The translations under genes and the position numbers were made by a program. A stretch of DNA of 64,000 nt, from NCBI RefSeq assembly GCF_002863565.1, contig NZ_PGUW01000019.1, positions 47,423-111,422 on the forward strand. The letters are read 5' to 3'. The notes under the pieces are model-generated. The model ran no database searches. It had not been told where the DNA came from and saw only the letters and a program-made list of their open reading frames with translations. This stretch comes from Bacillus sp. V5-8f (GTDB taxonomy: Bacteria > Bacillota > Bacilli > Bacillales > DSM-1321). Below, one piece after another: positions 1 through 9,419 of the stretch (within the stretch, counting starts at the first letter, position 1; each line of letters begins with the position of its first letter).

Positions 1-658
1 CCTGAAGAAACTGATTAAAATGCTTAGTGATTAAACGATAAAATTCCGTTCGACTGGGCTTTCCATCTAATTTTATACTTGCCCCTAAATAAGTCTTCTT
101 AATAAAATGGAAAGCCAAGTTATAAATTTCCTCGTTTACTTCTTCTAATAACCGTTGATAATCTTTCTTATAATCTAGTTTCGTGGGGAAAATTTCTAAC
201 GTTACCTCTAGAAGCGTGTCCTTCCCTGATTGAATTTCAAAGGTTGTTAAGCCAACCTCATTTTGAAATTGTAAATTCCCCATTAACATTCGGGTCCCTG
301 CCAACTGAACCATTGAGATCGCTTGTCTCAATAAGGGATGTTCATGATAGAAATAAAGCTCTTTATCTTTTTCCTTTGGCATAACAATAACTTGATAGTT
401 TCCATTTTCGAAAAAGATCGGGCGTAATTTCTCAGATGTTGATAATTCTTGAGCCTCAATATCATAAACTTGTATACTTCCAAGACCACTACCCTTGACT
501 GAAAAACCCATCACATCATGGTAGTCCATGGCTCGATATTGCTTTAGGCCCTCATACCTATGATGAAATGGCTTCCCTTTTATCACTAATGAGAAATCAT
601 TGTGTTCAATAAGGACTAGCTCTACATCTTCACGAGATCCAGAAGGAAGTAAAGCCAT
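1..658 (-). CDS. DUF2357 domain protein, partial (probable nuclease partner of McrB-like gene)
   Basis: The 5' part (about 219 codons) of a gene that runs off the left edge. The start is the ATG at 656-658, preceded by AGGAGG ten bases upstream; it overlaps the end of the McrB-like gene by 29 bases, so the two are translationally coupled. The visible protein begins MALLPSGSRED and has, around residues 145-185, the run LEVTLEIFPTKLDY followed by a helix ending FHFIKKTY, which I recognise as DUF2357. Full-length family members carry a C-terminal PD-(D/E)XK nuclease fold; that part lies outside the window, so nuclease activity is inferred from the family and the McrB-like neighbour. The role would be cleavage of foreign or modified DNA driven by the neighbouring motor. 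Confidence 0.75.
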   Translation of the reverse strand, partial: MALLPSGSREDVELVLIEHNDFSLVIKGKPFHHRYEGLKQYRAMDYHDVMGFSVKGSGLGSIQVYDIEAQELSTSEKLRPIFFENGNYQVIVMPKEKDKELYFYHEHPLLRQAISMVQLAGTRMLMGNLQFQNEVGLTTFEIQSGKDTLLEVTLEIFPTKLDYKKDYQRLLEEVNEEIYNLAFHFIKKTYLGASIKLDGKPSRTEFYRLITKHFNQFLQ

Positions 659-3197
659 CGTCCCTCAACCTCCTAAGCATCTCAACTACTTTTGCTGCAC
701 TAATTGGATATTTCGCAGCTTTAAAATCCAGCTCCAAATCGTCACTTTCCTCGAGAAATTCTTTTCCCGTAAACAATCGATAAAGTCCCATTAACAGCCT
801 CTCTACTCTCGAATCACTTCCGGAAACACGAGGAAGAATTTTTTGTAAGATACAATAATCAAACGCTTGGTCATAGTCCAACAAATCACTAGCCTCGTTA
901 TAGGCCAAATAAAAGCAAATCTCATCTCGAACACGATAACCGATATGTGCATTAATGAGCTGTAATGATTGATTAATAAATTCCAACTCTGATGTCGTTT
1001 TTAACACCAGGTCTTTATTCTTTTGATAAAGATCTTTTAAATGTAAAAACTCAGAATGAAATTTCTTATCCGAAACACTAATAGGTTCTACTTCCTCAAG
1101 CTCTTCTAAAAACGATACATTCGATAACTCGACCCGATTAAATTCAATGGTATTGGCGCGATCCAATACCTTCTTACTAAACGGATGTGTCGTTTCATCC
1201 ATATTAACTGTACCGATAATATATAAATTTGTAGGAAGTTTTATATCACTCCCCGCCACTTCTGTAGACAACAAGTTGGATGTAACCATTCTTCCATCCT
1301 GCCACTTTCTACTTTCCATAACACTTAAGATATCGCTAAAGTAATGCTCCACCCTTGCTAAATTCATCTCATCCAGCAGTACAAAATACGGCAAATCAGG
1401 GTTGCCTTCCGCTCTTTGTATAATCTTGGTCAATTGACCTTCTTTAAAATCCCCTTTTATATCAACGTACCCAAGCAAATCCGAACCATCGTTCCAATCT
1501 GGACGAATTGGAATTAAAGTAAATTGTCCATTTTCTTCCGTAGCGCCTACACTTTCCGCAAACCACTGAACAATCTTCGTTTTTCCTGTACCTGAAATAC
1601 CAGACAGGATTACAAAGGGTTTGGTTTTAAGGGAGAGGAATAAGTTGATAACTTCTTCCCTTGTGTAGAAAAAACCTTTACTTTTTATAAAGGAATGAAT
1701 ATGATCTATTAATTCCTGATTATTTTGAAAGAATTCTTTTTCCTCTAAGATCATACTATTGCCATGAACTGGTTTATATTGGTTTGTTTTTAATTCAATA
1801 AATTCCTCATAGTAAACGATCATTAGTGATAAATCATGTATAATTTCCTCTTGTGAAGGTAGTTTACTTAAGTCATATTCAATATAAGCAGCGGTAGATG
1901 TTGCATATTGCTTAGCTCGATTACTGTCTCCCAAATAAATGTTATCATCCCGTTTTACTTGCTGCTCCATCTTAATTTCGTTTCGAATCTCTTGCTTAAT
2001 ACGAAGCATATCTTCTTTTGAAGTTTCCGTGACTCCCTGTGCAAAAGATAAATAGAGTCGTTTCATATCTTCACTAAATAAATAAACGAGATAATATCCT
2101 TTTTGGGTTGAGTTTGTCACTTCTTTATTTAAAATAGAAATCCACGGTACTGAGGTCCAATTTCCTTTTCCGGCAGATGCCGCAACTAGATAATTGGTGT
2201 TATTTAAAACTGATAATCTACCAAATTCGTTTGGAACGTCATGTCTAATAAAGCTAGCTAATGGATTCCCTCCAAACTCTTGTCTTCTTGAGTCTAAGTA
2301 TTCATTTGCTATTTTTAATAGGTATTCTCTAATTTGAGTTTCCACTTTTTGCACCTTTCCAGACAAGTTAAGATCTATGGGTGTCCAATCTGAATCTATG
2401 AGCTGTAGATCTTCAAGCCAAGTTAATAAATTTAATGTTCTCTGTTTTGCAACAGATTCAACCATCAAATTGTCACCCATTGAATTACGTACTATCAACA
2501 TGCCCAATTCCTCAAGGGCCCTCCTTTTTTCAGACTTCGAAAAATCTTTGAGAATGGACAAACAAGTGAGTGTTATTTGAAAATATTGGTGGTTTTGTAC
2601 TAAATTCTGAATCATCTGTTTCTTATTATCTATTTGGAGGAAAAGTTGTAATACATCTTGGTTTATGTCGTTATTTTTATTTAATACCCCGATAATCCTC
2701 AAATCCTGACGACTATTCGATTTAACTTTGTAAAGATCAGCATTGACTTGTTTACTTAAATGTTTTGGATCGTATGTCCCTAATATAACGTCCTCCAGAA
2801 ATTGGATTACTTTGTCCAGTTTTTCACATGGTAAATCATCAGTCTTAAATTCCTTTAACTTTACCGCCATAGATCCATCCACATTCACTACTTCTACAAA
2901 CGGAAGCTTAGAAATCATAGCCATTAAAAATGAAGAACGTCCACGTGTTTTAATAAATTCATTAGCAGTAGCGGTTCTTGCTATCGTGAATTCCTTCCAA
3001 GCCTGTTCAATGAAATCAAAAGAGATATGTTCAAAGGGGTTGTCCTTCGTTCCATTCTTAAATTTCTCGCGTGAAGAATGCGTTTCAACATATATTCCAT
3101 TATGGTCTTTTTTTGTAATAAAATTTGATTTACCGGTACTTAAAGTAGTGACTTCAGATATATTTTCTGCTAGCTTACCCAGCATTTTTTCGAGCAT
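630..3197 (-). CDS. McrB-like AAA+ NTPase with MrcB_N domain (type IV restriction-like motor)
   Basis: An 855-residue protein, longer than classical McrB. Residues 1-290 are unassigned and mostly helical. About 295-430 resembles MrcB_N (DUF3578), with LDSRRQEFGGNPLA and the aromatic run GNWTSVPWISIL. An AAA+ module follows: Walker A GISGTGKTK near residue 532, Walker B FVLLDEMNLA near 604, and the McrB-type NxxD signature GTVNMDETTHP near 662. In McrB such motors hydrolyse GTP and translocate DNA for a nuclease subunit, here probably the overlapping DUF2357 protein. The start ATG is the first in the frame; no strong ribosome site is obvious. The pair faces away from a DUF262 gene, which fits a defence island. 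The nucleotide used and the DNA target are not known. Confidence 0.85.
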   Translation of the reverse strand: MLEKMLGKLAENISEVTTLSTGKSNFITKKDHNGIYVETHSSREKFKNGTKDNPFEHISFDFIEQAWKEFTIARTATANEFIKTRGRSSFLMAMISKLPFVEVVNVDGSMAVKLKEFKTDDLPCEKLDKVIQFLEDVILGTYDPKHLSKQVNADLYKVKSNSRQDLRIIGVLNKNNDINQDVLQLFLQIDNKKQMIQNLVQNHQYFQITLTCLSILKDFSKSEKRRALEELGMLIVRNSMGDNLMVESVAKQRTLNLLTWLEDLQLIDSDWTPIDLNLSGKVQKVETQIREYLLKIANEYLDSRRQEFGGNPLASFIRHDVPNEFGRLSVLNNTNYLVAASAGKGNWTSVPWISILNKEVTNSTQKGYYLVYLFSEDMKRLYLSFAQGVTETSKEDMLRIKQEIRNEIKMEQQVKRDDNIYLGDSNRAKQYATSTAAYIEYDLSKLPSQEEIIHDLSLMIVYYEEFIELKTNQYKPVHGNSMILEEKEFFQNNQELIDHIHSFIKSKGFFYTREEVINLFLSLKTKPFVILSGISGTGKTKIVQWFAESVGATEENGQFTLIPIRPDWNDGSDLLGYVDIKGDFKEGQLTKIIQRAEGNPDLPYFVLLDEMNLARVEHYFSDILSVMESRKWQDGRMVTSNLLSTEVAGSDIKLPTNLYIIGTVNMDETTHPFSKKVLDRANTIEFNRVELSNVSFLEELEEVEPISVSDKKFHSEFLHLKDLYQKNKDLVLKTTSELEFINQSLQLINAHIGYRVRDEICFYLAYNEASDLLDYDQAFDYCILQKILPRVSGSDSRVERLLMGLYRLFTGKEFLEESDDLELDFKAAKYPISAAKVVEMLRRLRDDGFTSFWIS

Positions 3198-3663
3198 AAC
3201 AATTCCCCCAAATGAATTACACTTGATGTAAACTACAAAATATCTAGTACGTATTATCTATATAAAATTCCAATTGTTCACCTATTCCTTTACTGAGAAG
3301 AGGCACATTACATATGATACCGTTTCGTTCAAACTCAGGTATCAAAACTAACGATATTTAACTTTTCCCTCATTAAATTTAAATACCTTCAGTCTCGAAA
3401 AAATCTGTTTTTACAATAAATTGGAATACTTTCATGTAATCTTTTTTTCGTGGCACAACCATTCATTTTATTATAGGTTTTTACTATTAAAATTAATAGA
3501 AGCTTTATAGCTATCATTTCAGATACTATAACTGCATTTTGATAAATTGAATACAATGTCATTTAGAAACAAGGGTAACCCTTCCAAATTCATGCTGAAA
3601 TAGGAATCAATTTTGAATTTACGTTATACTTGTTAAGAAGAAATTAAAAAGGATGGATAAGAA
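3198..3663. promoter_or_regulatory. Divergent intergenic region between McrB-like and DUF262 genes
   Basis: About 466 bases, very AT-rich, without a credible gene. It must hold the promoters of both divergent units. An inverted repeat TGATACC/GGTATCA (3315-3321 and 3338-3344, 16-base spacer) could be an operator, but no regulator gene is adjacent. A TATACT-like -10 lies near 3625 upstream of the rightward gene. Confidence 0.4.
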
Positions 3664-5460
3664 TTGTCTAATTACAATGTAAACAATAGTACAGTTGAGT
3701 CAATCATTAGTTGGATAAAGAATAAAATGATTGCCATCCCGGAAATTCAGAGACCCTTTGTGTGGGATGCTTCTAAAGTAAGAGATTTAATGGATTCTCT
3801 TTATAAAAATTACCCTGTAGGTTATATCATTACCTGGCAAAACCCAGATACGAAACTTAAAGATGGTTCTATATCTATGGGGAAGAAAATACTAATTGAC
3901 GGACAACAACGTATTACCGCATTGACTGCAGCCATAACTGGGGAAGAAGTAGTTGATTCCAATTACAAAAAGAAGAAAATCCGAATCGCTTTTAACCCTA
4001 TAGAAGAAAAATTTGAAGTAACAAACCCTGCGATTTTAAAAAATTCCAGATGGATCCCAGACATTGCAAATGTATTTGCTCCTGATTTTGATTCATTTAG
4101 TTTCATAAATGACTATTGTAATAGAAATACTGATATAACTCCTAATGATATGAACAAAGTTCTCCAGAAGTTAATGCAAATTAAATATAGTAGTATAGGT
4201 ATGATCGAGTTGTCACATAACCTGGACATCGAAACAGTAACAGAGATTTTTATTAGAATAAATTCTGCAGGTGTAGTCTTGAGCCAAGCTGACTTTGCAA
4301 TGTCGAAGATTACCGTAAATGAATTGTACGAAGGCCCAATTATCCGAAAGACAATTGATTATTTTTGCCATATGATAAAAAATCCATCTGATTATTCTCA
4401 TATCGAAAATAATGACGGTGAGTTTGCTTCAACAGAAAGTTTTCAAAAAATAAAATGGGTAAAAGATTATCATGTATCCATCTATGAGCCTAGTTATTCT
4501 GATTTATTAAGAGTTGCATTTACTTACAAATTTTTAAGAGGAAAGATTGCGAACTTAGTAAGTCTACTGTCTGGACGTGATTTCGAAACACGTGAATACA
4601 AAGAAGAAATAGTTGAATCTTCATTCAGGAGTTTAAAGGAAGGCGTATTGGAGTTCATAAATGAAACAAACTTCAAGCGGTTTGTAATGATTGTTAAATC
4701 TGCAGGTATCATAACACCCAAATTGATCCGTTCTAAGAATGCCCTAAACTTTGCTTATACTCTGTTTCTATTACTTAGAGAGAAAAATATTGATGGTAGT
4801 GAAATTAATCGAATTGTCCGAAAATGGCTGGTTCTATCAGTACTAACAGAACGTTATTCAGGCTCCCCTGAAACCATGTTTGAATTTGACATTCGCCGAT
4901 TTAATCTTGCAGATACACCTGATAAATACCTCAACAGTGTTGAAGCCGGAGAGCTTTCGGATGCCTACTGGAATAATATCCTGGTTACAAACTTGGATAC
5001 ATCCGTCACAAGCAGCCCTTATTTCAATCTGTTCATTATGGCACAAATTTATGATAAAGATCATGCATTTTTGTCAAAATCGATTACAGTGAGCAATCTG
5101 ATCGAAGAACGAGGAGATGTGCATCACATTTTCCCTAAAAAATACCTGCAAAAAAACGGAATAAACAATCGGGGAAAATATAATCAAATTGCTAACTACG
5201 TTTACACCGAACAAATTGTCAATCTTGCTATAAAGGATAAAGCTCCTTCTGAATATATGGAGATGGTAAAAAAGCAAACCAGTGGTGAAAAAAATGTTAT
5301 TGGTGAAATTACACACCCTGCTGAACTGGAATATAACATGGAAATGAACTGTGTCCCACAATCATTATTTAATTTAGATCATTCCAACTATGAAGAATTC
5401 TTAATTGAACGCCGACAGCTTATGGCTAACAAGATTCGTAAGTTTTATGAAAAGTTATAA
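3664..5460 (+). CDS. DUF262 domain protein (GmrSD-like, HNH-type C-terminus)
   Basis: A 598-residue protein. The start is TTG at 3664, chosen because AAAAGGATGG lies just upstream and the nearby ATG at 3653 is in another frame and stops quickly. Residues 5-110 are a DUF262 domain (ParB/sulfiredoxin-like NTPase fold) with IPEIQRPFVWD and the hallmark IDGQQRITAL. Near residue 483 the motif DVHHIFPKKYL, followed by a conserved Asn-rich stretch (NQIANYVYTEQIVNLAI), matches the His-containing nuclease region of DUF1524-like domains. In GmrSD (type IV restriction) and related anti-phage proteins the N-terminal domain uses NTP and the C-terminal domain cuts DNA. It stands alone as a single-gene unit, divergent from the McrB-like pair, so it may be an independent single-protein defence gene or a partner of that pair. 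Confidence 0.8.
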   Translation: MSNYNVNNSTVESIISWIKNKMIAIPEIQRPFVWDASKVRDLMDSLYKNYPVGYIITWQNPDTKLKDGSISMGKKILIDGQQRITALTAAITGEEVVDSNYKKKKIRIAFNPIEEKFEVTNPAILKNSRWIPDIANVFAPDFDSFSFINDYCNRNTDITPNDMNKVLQKLMQIKYSSIGMIELSHNLDIETVTEIFIRINSAGVVLSQADFAMSKITVNELYEGPIIRKTIDYFCHMIKNPSDYSHIENNDGEFASTESFQKIKWVKDYHVSIYEPSYSDLLRVAFTYKFLRGKIANLVSLLSGRDFETREYKEEIVESSFRSLKEGVLEFINETNFKRFVMIVKSAGIITPKLIRSKNALNFAYTLFLLLREKNIDGSEINRIVRKWLVLSVLTERYSGSPETMFEFDIRRFNLADTPDKYLNSVEAGELSDAYWNNILVTNLDTSVTSSPYFNLFIMAQIYDKDHAFLSKSITVSNLIEERGDVHHIFPKKYLQKNGINNRGKYNQIANYVYTEQIVNLAIKDKAPSEYMEMVKKQTSGEKNVIGEITHPAELEYNMEMNCVPQSLFNLDHSNYEEFLIERRQLMANKIRKFYEKL

Positions 5461-5481
5461 GTCAAATAACTAAAAACATAT

Positions 5482-5513
5482 AAATAACCGGTGTATAAAT
5501 GTACCGGTTATTT
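5482..5513 (+). terminator. Hairpin terminator after DUF262 gene
   Basis: A perfect 11-base stem (AAATAACCGGT / ACCGGTTATTT) with a 10-base loop begins 22 bases after the DUF262 stop and is followed by TATTTTAT. The T tract is short, so termination strength is uncertain. Confidence 0.65.
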
Positions 5514-5720
5514 ATTTTATGTTACGATTATTGGGTGCTGTTTATTTCAAGGAGTGATAATAACCAAATAAAAACGTACGACCCAATATTCAAACAAGCC
5601 GCTATGTAACAAAAAACAATTACTTCCACTTATGCTACTAGAAATCTCAGTGAAGTCTCGCACGATGCACCTCATCCAATCCAGAATCACTTTAAATATG
5701 TAACTAAATTGTATAAATTT

Positions 5721-6563
5721 CTATTCCGGCCTCCGCTCAAAATGATAATGCAGCCTATACTCACAAATATCTTTAGTTATATCAAACAGAATCTGCCAAT
5801 CCTCCGACAGAACATCAAATTCCAATTTAAAAGTAACATCTTCATACGAAATTAAATTGCTACTGCCGCTCCACTTTGTCATAGGCATTGTGGCAATGAG
5901 CTTACTTATTTTTGCTTCATCATAATCCCAAAGACTTCTGGTCCCTTTTGAAGCATATACTTCAATACAACCATCTTATAGCTTATTGCCATTCCGGTTT
6001 TCTCGACTTCGACTATCCATTCCCTATATCTTATGTACACTTCTGTTCGGCTTCAGAAAGTTCGTCTGCCCATTCCAAAAAACCATAGTACGATGAAATC
6101 TCCTCCGGTAATGAGACGACTCCGAAGCCCCCTTCCCCCTTCAAGTGCAACTCAAGATAGGAAAGTCTTCTGCCCAATTCCTGCTTTAACATAAGGTAAT
6201 AATTTAAAAACTTTTCTTTCCTCGGCTGTTTCTTTCTAGCCATTTCCTTAAATAGATTGATAACTTGTGTATCCAAATGGATTTCACACAGCTCCGGAAC
6301 AACTGGCTCTATTAAATCAATGATCACACAGTAGTCCTTGGAATCACGCAGACGTGCAATCCCCTGCCAATTTGTTGGGTAAAAACAGTTAACGATTCAG
6401 TCGGTCGGACAAATAAAAGTGTATCAACCGTTGGAATGTCGACACCTTCATTAAACAAATTTACTGTAAAGATGACATCCAGTTCTCCCTTTGCCAGCTG
6501 ATCAATGGAATCTTTTCTGCCATACTCTTTTTGTTGGGAATGCAGGCTTACTCGGTTACTAGA
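5721..6563 (-). pseudogene. C-terminal relic of a superfamily II DEAD/DEAH helicase, multiply frameshifted
   Basis: Three reading frames on the minus strand join into one protein-like sequence. The first segment (about 6563-6365) reads LHSQQKEYGRKDSIDQL, then IFTVNLFNEGVDIPTVDT and FTQQIGRGL, which are SF2 helicase motifs V and VI. A frame change leads into RLRDSKDYCVIIDL and then the open frame 6031-6327 (98 residues, ends LSEAEQKCT). Another change gives REWIVEVEKTGMAI, and a last one gives a tail ending YHFERRPE at 5721. No N-terminal ATPase half (motifs I-III) remains. The gene is dead unless several frameshifts are sequencing errors. Its place beside McrB-like and DUF262 genes suggests a lost restriction or DNA-processing helicase. 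Confidence 0.75.
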
Positions 6564-6568
6564 AATTA

Positions 6569-6585
6569 ATTACATCATGCCGCCC
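6569..6585 (-). repeat. 17-bp direct repeat, copy 1, matching the groEL 3' end
   Basis: The sequence attacatcatgccgccc, read on the minus strand, is GGCGGCATGATGTAA plus flanks, i.e. Gly-Gly-Met-Met-stop, the usual end of GroEL. The same 17 bases occur in the same orientation at 14062-14078. Here it abuts the truncated end of the helicase relic. Confidence 0.6.
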
Positions 6586-6586
6586 C

Positions 6587-6750
6587 AAAGGTGAGAGTGT
6601 GTAATATCGTTACCGATGTGTGCTAAAAGTGCGGTATATATAGGTTTTGTAAATTTCTGTCTGTAACATCTTTAACGAGAATTTATTGTTTTTCATTGGA
6701 TTGCATTAGCAAAATGTTAGCATTTCATTTACGCATCTTTCTAAAAATGG
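6587..6750. other. Short gene-free stretch beside repeat copy 1
   Basis: No gene seen. It contains TTAGCAAAATGTTAGCATTT-like sequence near 6700; a similar TTAGCATTTTGTTCGCC occurs near 14002 beside the other repeat copy, so the similarity of the two ends may extend beyond the 17-bp core. Confidence 0.3.
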
Positions 6751-8097
6751 TTAGTAAAATTTTTGACCAGTTAATTTGGGAACAAATAACGATAAAAAGA
6801 AAGAACGAGAAAAACTAAATGTGACAAATGCAAGCCATAATCCGTGATTTTGATATAGAGGGACAAACAACCAAAGAGTTATTAAAAAGACAATCAATGC
6901 TAAAGCAATGGAATCCCGAATTGATTTTGCTTCAGTAGCACCTGAAAAAATTCCTTCTAGCTGCAAACCCCAGAATCCAACTATTGGAAACACTAGCATC
7001 CACACTAGGAAATCTTCTGACATAGATTTAACATCTGGTATAGTTGTAAATAACGCAATTATACTATCACCAAAAATAAGCACGATTAAACTCAAAAGAA
7101 TGGCTGAAGCTAAACCCCACTGAGCGGAAAGAGTAAGCGCACGCTTATAAAGAAACAAGTTTTCTCCACCAATAGCTCTGCCAACCAAGATACTAGAAGC
7201 ATTCGCGAAACCACCAAATAAATAAGCGATAATATAGTGAATTTGTAGTAAGATGGCATTGGCTGCTAACGTAACTTCGCCCATACTTGCCCCGATAGAA
7301 GTAAAAGTTACGGTCATTGTAAGCAAACATACAGTCCTTAGGAATAAATCCCTGTTCACTTTCATCATTTTTAATATGGGTTCTGTTTCTAGCAACATCG
7401 ATAACTTTATACTAGCTAGTTTCTCTCTATTGGTAAGGTATAGAAGCAACGCTCCTAACACAACAGCACTAACCTCAGCGATAAGAGTAGCATAAGCAAC
7501 GCCCTTCACTCCCATTCCTAATCCAAAAACAAAAACAAGATCCAATATAATGTTTAAGACGTTCATCCATATTTGAGTAGCTAATGCTAAACGAACCTTT
7601 CCCATTCCAATTAGCCAACCAATAATGACGTAACTTAGTAGAATGAAAGGTGCTCCCCAAATTCGAATAGAAAAATAGGTGGAAGCAAAGGATGATACTG
7701 CTTCACTTCCTCCAATTAATGATAAGGCCATGGTTAAAATGGGCCCCTGTAAAATGATAAAAAATAAGCCAAACAATATGGCTAATATCATTGGCCTAAG
7801 AAACGATAATACCATCTCTCTCTGGTTATTTGCTCCTTCTGCCTGAGCAGTAAATCCACTTGTACTAACTCTGAGAAACCCAAGCAGCCAGTACATCGTA
7901 TTAAAGATAACTGCCCCAACAGCGACTCCACCAATGGAAGCCGGGTCAGGAATCCTTCCTATTACCGCTGTATCGACAGCTCCTAAAATAGGTGTTGAAA
8001 TGCCTGATATAATAAGTGGAACTGCTAACACTAAGTACTGCCTATGACTAAAGGATACAGTGCCATTTAAGGTCATTGGTTCTGTTGCCAACTTCAT
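6751..8097 (-). CDS. MATE family efflux transporter (DinF-like)
   Basis: A 448-residue integral membrane protein with about twelve hydrophobic segments and the two-fold layout of MATE exporters. The N-terminus has the typical LAVPLIISGISTPILGAVDTA run, in which polar residues of the first helix line the cation site. The start ATG is preceded by AGGAGG five bases upstream. MATE proteins export cationic drugs or small metabolites in exchange for sodium or protons; the DinF branch is judged from overall resemblance only. It is transcribed in the same direction as the upstream ABC importer but 447 bases downstream of a hairpin, so it is probably its own unit. Export of a metal-chelating molecule for the Fur-controlled importer next door is possible but not shown. 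Confidence 0.85.
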   Translation of the reverse strand: MKLATEPMTLNGTVSFSHRQYLVLAVPLIISGISTPILGAVDTAVIGRIPDPASIGGVAVGAVIFNTMYWLLGFLRVSTSGFTAQAEGANNQREMVLSFLRPMILAILFGLFFIILQGPILTMALSLIGGSEAVSSFASTYFSIRIWGAPFILLSYVIIGWLIGMGKVRLALATQIWMNVLNIILDLVFVFGLGMGVKGVAYATLIAEVSAVVLGALLLYLTNREKLASIKLSMLLETEPILKMMKVNRDLFLRTVCLLTMTVTFTSIGASMGEVTLAANAILLQIHYIIAYLFGGFANASSILVGRAIGGENLFLYKRALTLSAQWGLASAILLSLIVLIFGDSIIALFTTIPDVKSMSEDFLVWMLVFPIVGFWGLQLEGIFSGATEAKSIRDSIALALIVFLITLWLFVPLYQNHGLWLAFVTFSFSRSFFLSLFVPKLTGQKFY

Positions 8098-8363
8098 ATT
8101 CCTCCTACTTTTTGCATAACTTAATCAATTGAAGCTACTTGAATTATGGCTTTCCACATTGTTAATACAACCTGAGAACATTTTAATCATTCGAAACGTT
8201 AACAATTGTTGTATTTGGAGATTATGGGGCGCACCTATAGATCTAAAGGTTTTCTATCCCATCATAAAACATTCCGATTTAAAAGAACATCTATAAACCC
8301 AAACCAAACAAGTAGTGAGAATTACATAATAGCTTAAAGTTTACTCCCTTTCATTATGTAGAA
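8098..8363. other. Intergenic region between ABC operon and MATE gene
   Basis: No gene found. It should contain the promoter of the MATE gene; I could not identify a convincing -35/-10 pair or a Fur box. Confidence 0.3.
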
Positions 8364-8385
8364 AAGGACAGGTTTCCCTGTCCTT
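8364..8385 (-). terminator. Hairpin downstream of the ABC importer operon
   Basis: Nine-base perfect stem AAGGACAGG/CCTGTCCTT with a four-base loop. On the minus strand it is followed by TTC only, so it is a weak intrinsic terminator or an mRNA 3'-end stabiliser. It lies 160 bases after the last ABC gene. Confidence 0.45.
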
Positions 8386-8544
8386 ACGCATATTTTACAA
8401 TATTCTTCCATCTTGAAGATGATCTTCATCGCGGGAATAAATCTGTTTTACCCTAATGATATAAATACAGAATTTTTCGTTTTAGATTTCTTTTGAGCCG
8501 TCTTTAACATCAAATTCTATGTTTTATTTTATCTGACTTCACGA

Positions 8545-9396
8545 TTATTTAGATAATCTATTTGTGTTATTCCAGTTTGCTTTCGTTGTAAGTGTACGAA
8601 AACGTGGATGTTCAGCAAGGATGGAGTCTCTTAATCGTTTAACAATGGGGTGTTTTGAGGAAAAAAATTGGTCTTTTGAATCGTAAAGCTCAATCAGTTC
8701 TCCATTTTCAAGGACACCAATTTGATCTGATATTGAAAAAGCTGCCTTAATATCATGTGTAATAAAAAGATAGGATAAACCGAAGTCATCCTTTAATTCA
8801 TTTAATAATTGCAAAATTAAGCTTTGTGTAACCATGTCTAAACTACTTACTGATTCGTCAAGAACGATTAACTTCGGTTTTAGAGCAATTGCTCTAGCAA
8901 TATTTATCCTTTGCAATTGTCCACCACTAAACTGGTGAGGGTATTTTTTCAGATCCTTTTCACTTAAGCCAACTCTTTCTAATAGCTCAATGACCCTTCT
9001 TTTTTGTTCTCCTACAGTTAGCTTTTCAAAGTTCTCTAATGGCTCTCTTATAATTCGTTCTGCTGTCATTCGGGGATTAACAGCAGAATATGAGTCCTGA
9101 AATACAACTTGGAGATCACGGCGTATTTTTTGTCGGGTAGCTTTATTCACATTGTAAATATCATGTCCTTGAAACAAAATCTGACCTTGCTGTGGGCGTT
9201 TAATCCCAAGAATTACTTTCCCTAAGGTACTTTTACCAGCTCCACTTGTACCAATTAAGCCCAAACATGTCCCTTCTTCAATAGCAAAGGAAATCTCATT
9301 AAGAATCTTATTTGTTTGATTCTTCCCTTTAAAAAGCTTTTTAGAATTATAGCTAAAGCTTACTCTTTTTACCTGTAATAAGCTCAATGGTTTCAC
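8545..9396 (-). CDS. ABC transporter ATPase, NikE/OppF type
   Basis: A 283-residue ATPase of the nickel/peptide import family. Walker A GTSGAGKST, signature FSGGQLQRINIAR, Walker B LIVLDES and the H-loop LFITHD are all present. The C-terminal extension typical of OppD/OppF pairs is short. The open frame begins with GTG at 9394-9396, which directly abuts AGGG. A TTG three codons later (9387) has AGGGGTG at better spacing and may be the true start. It is the last gene of a five-gene operon with the second ATPase 23 bases upstream, and forms the motor heterodimer with it. Confidence 0.88.
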   Translation of the reverse strand: MKPLSLLQVKRVSFSYNSKKLFKGKNQTNKILNEISFAIEEGTCLGLIGTSGAGKSTLGKVILGIKRPQQGQILFQGHDIYNVNKATRQKIRRDLQVVFQDSYSAVNPRMTAERIIREPLENFEKLTVGEQKRRVIELLERVGLSEKDLKKYPHQFSGGQLQRINIARAIALKPKLIVLDESVSSLDMVTQSLILQLLNELKDDFGLSYLFITHDIKAAFSISDQIGVLENGELIELYDSKDQFFSSKHPIVKRLRDSILAEHPRFRTLTTKANWNNTNRLSK

Positions 9397-9419
9397 CCCT
9401 AGGAAATTCGATTTGTCCG

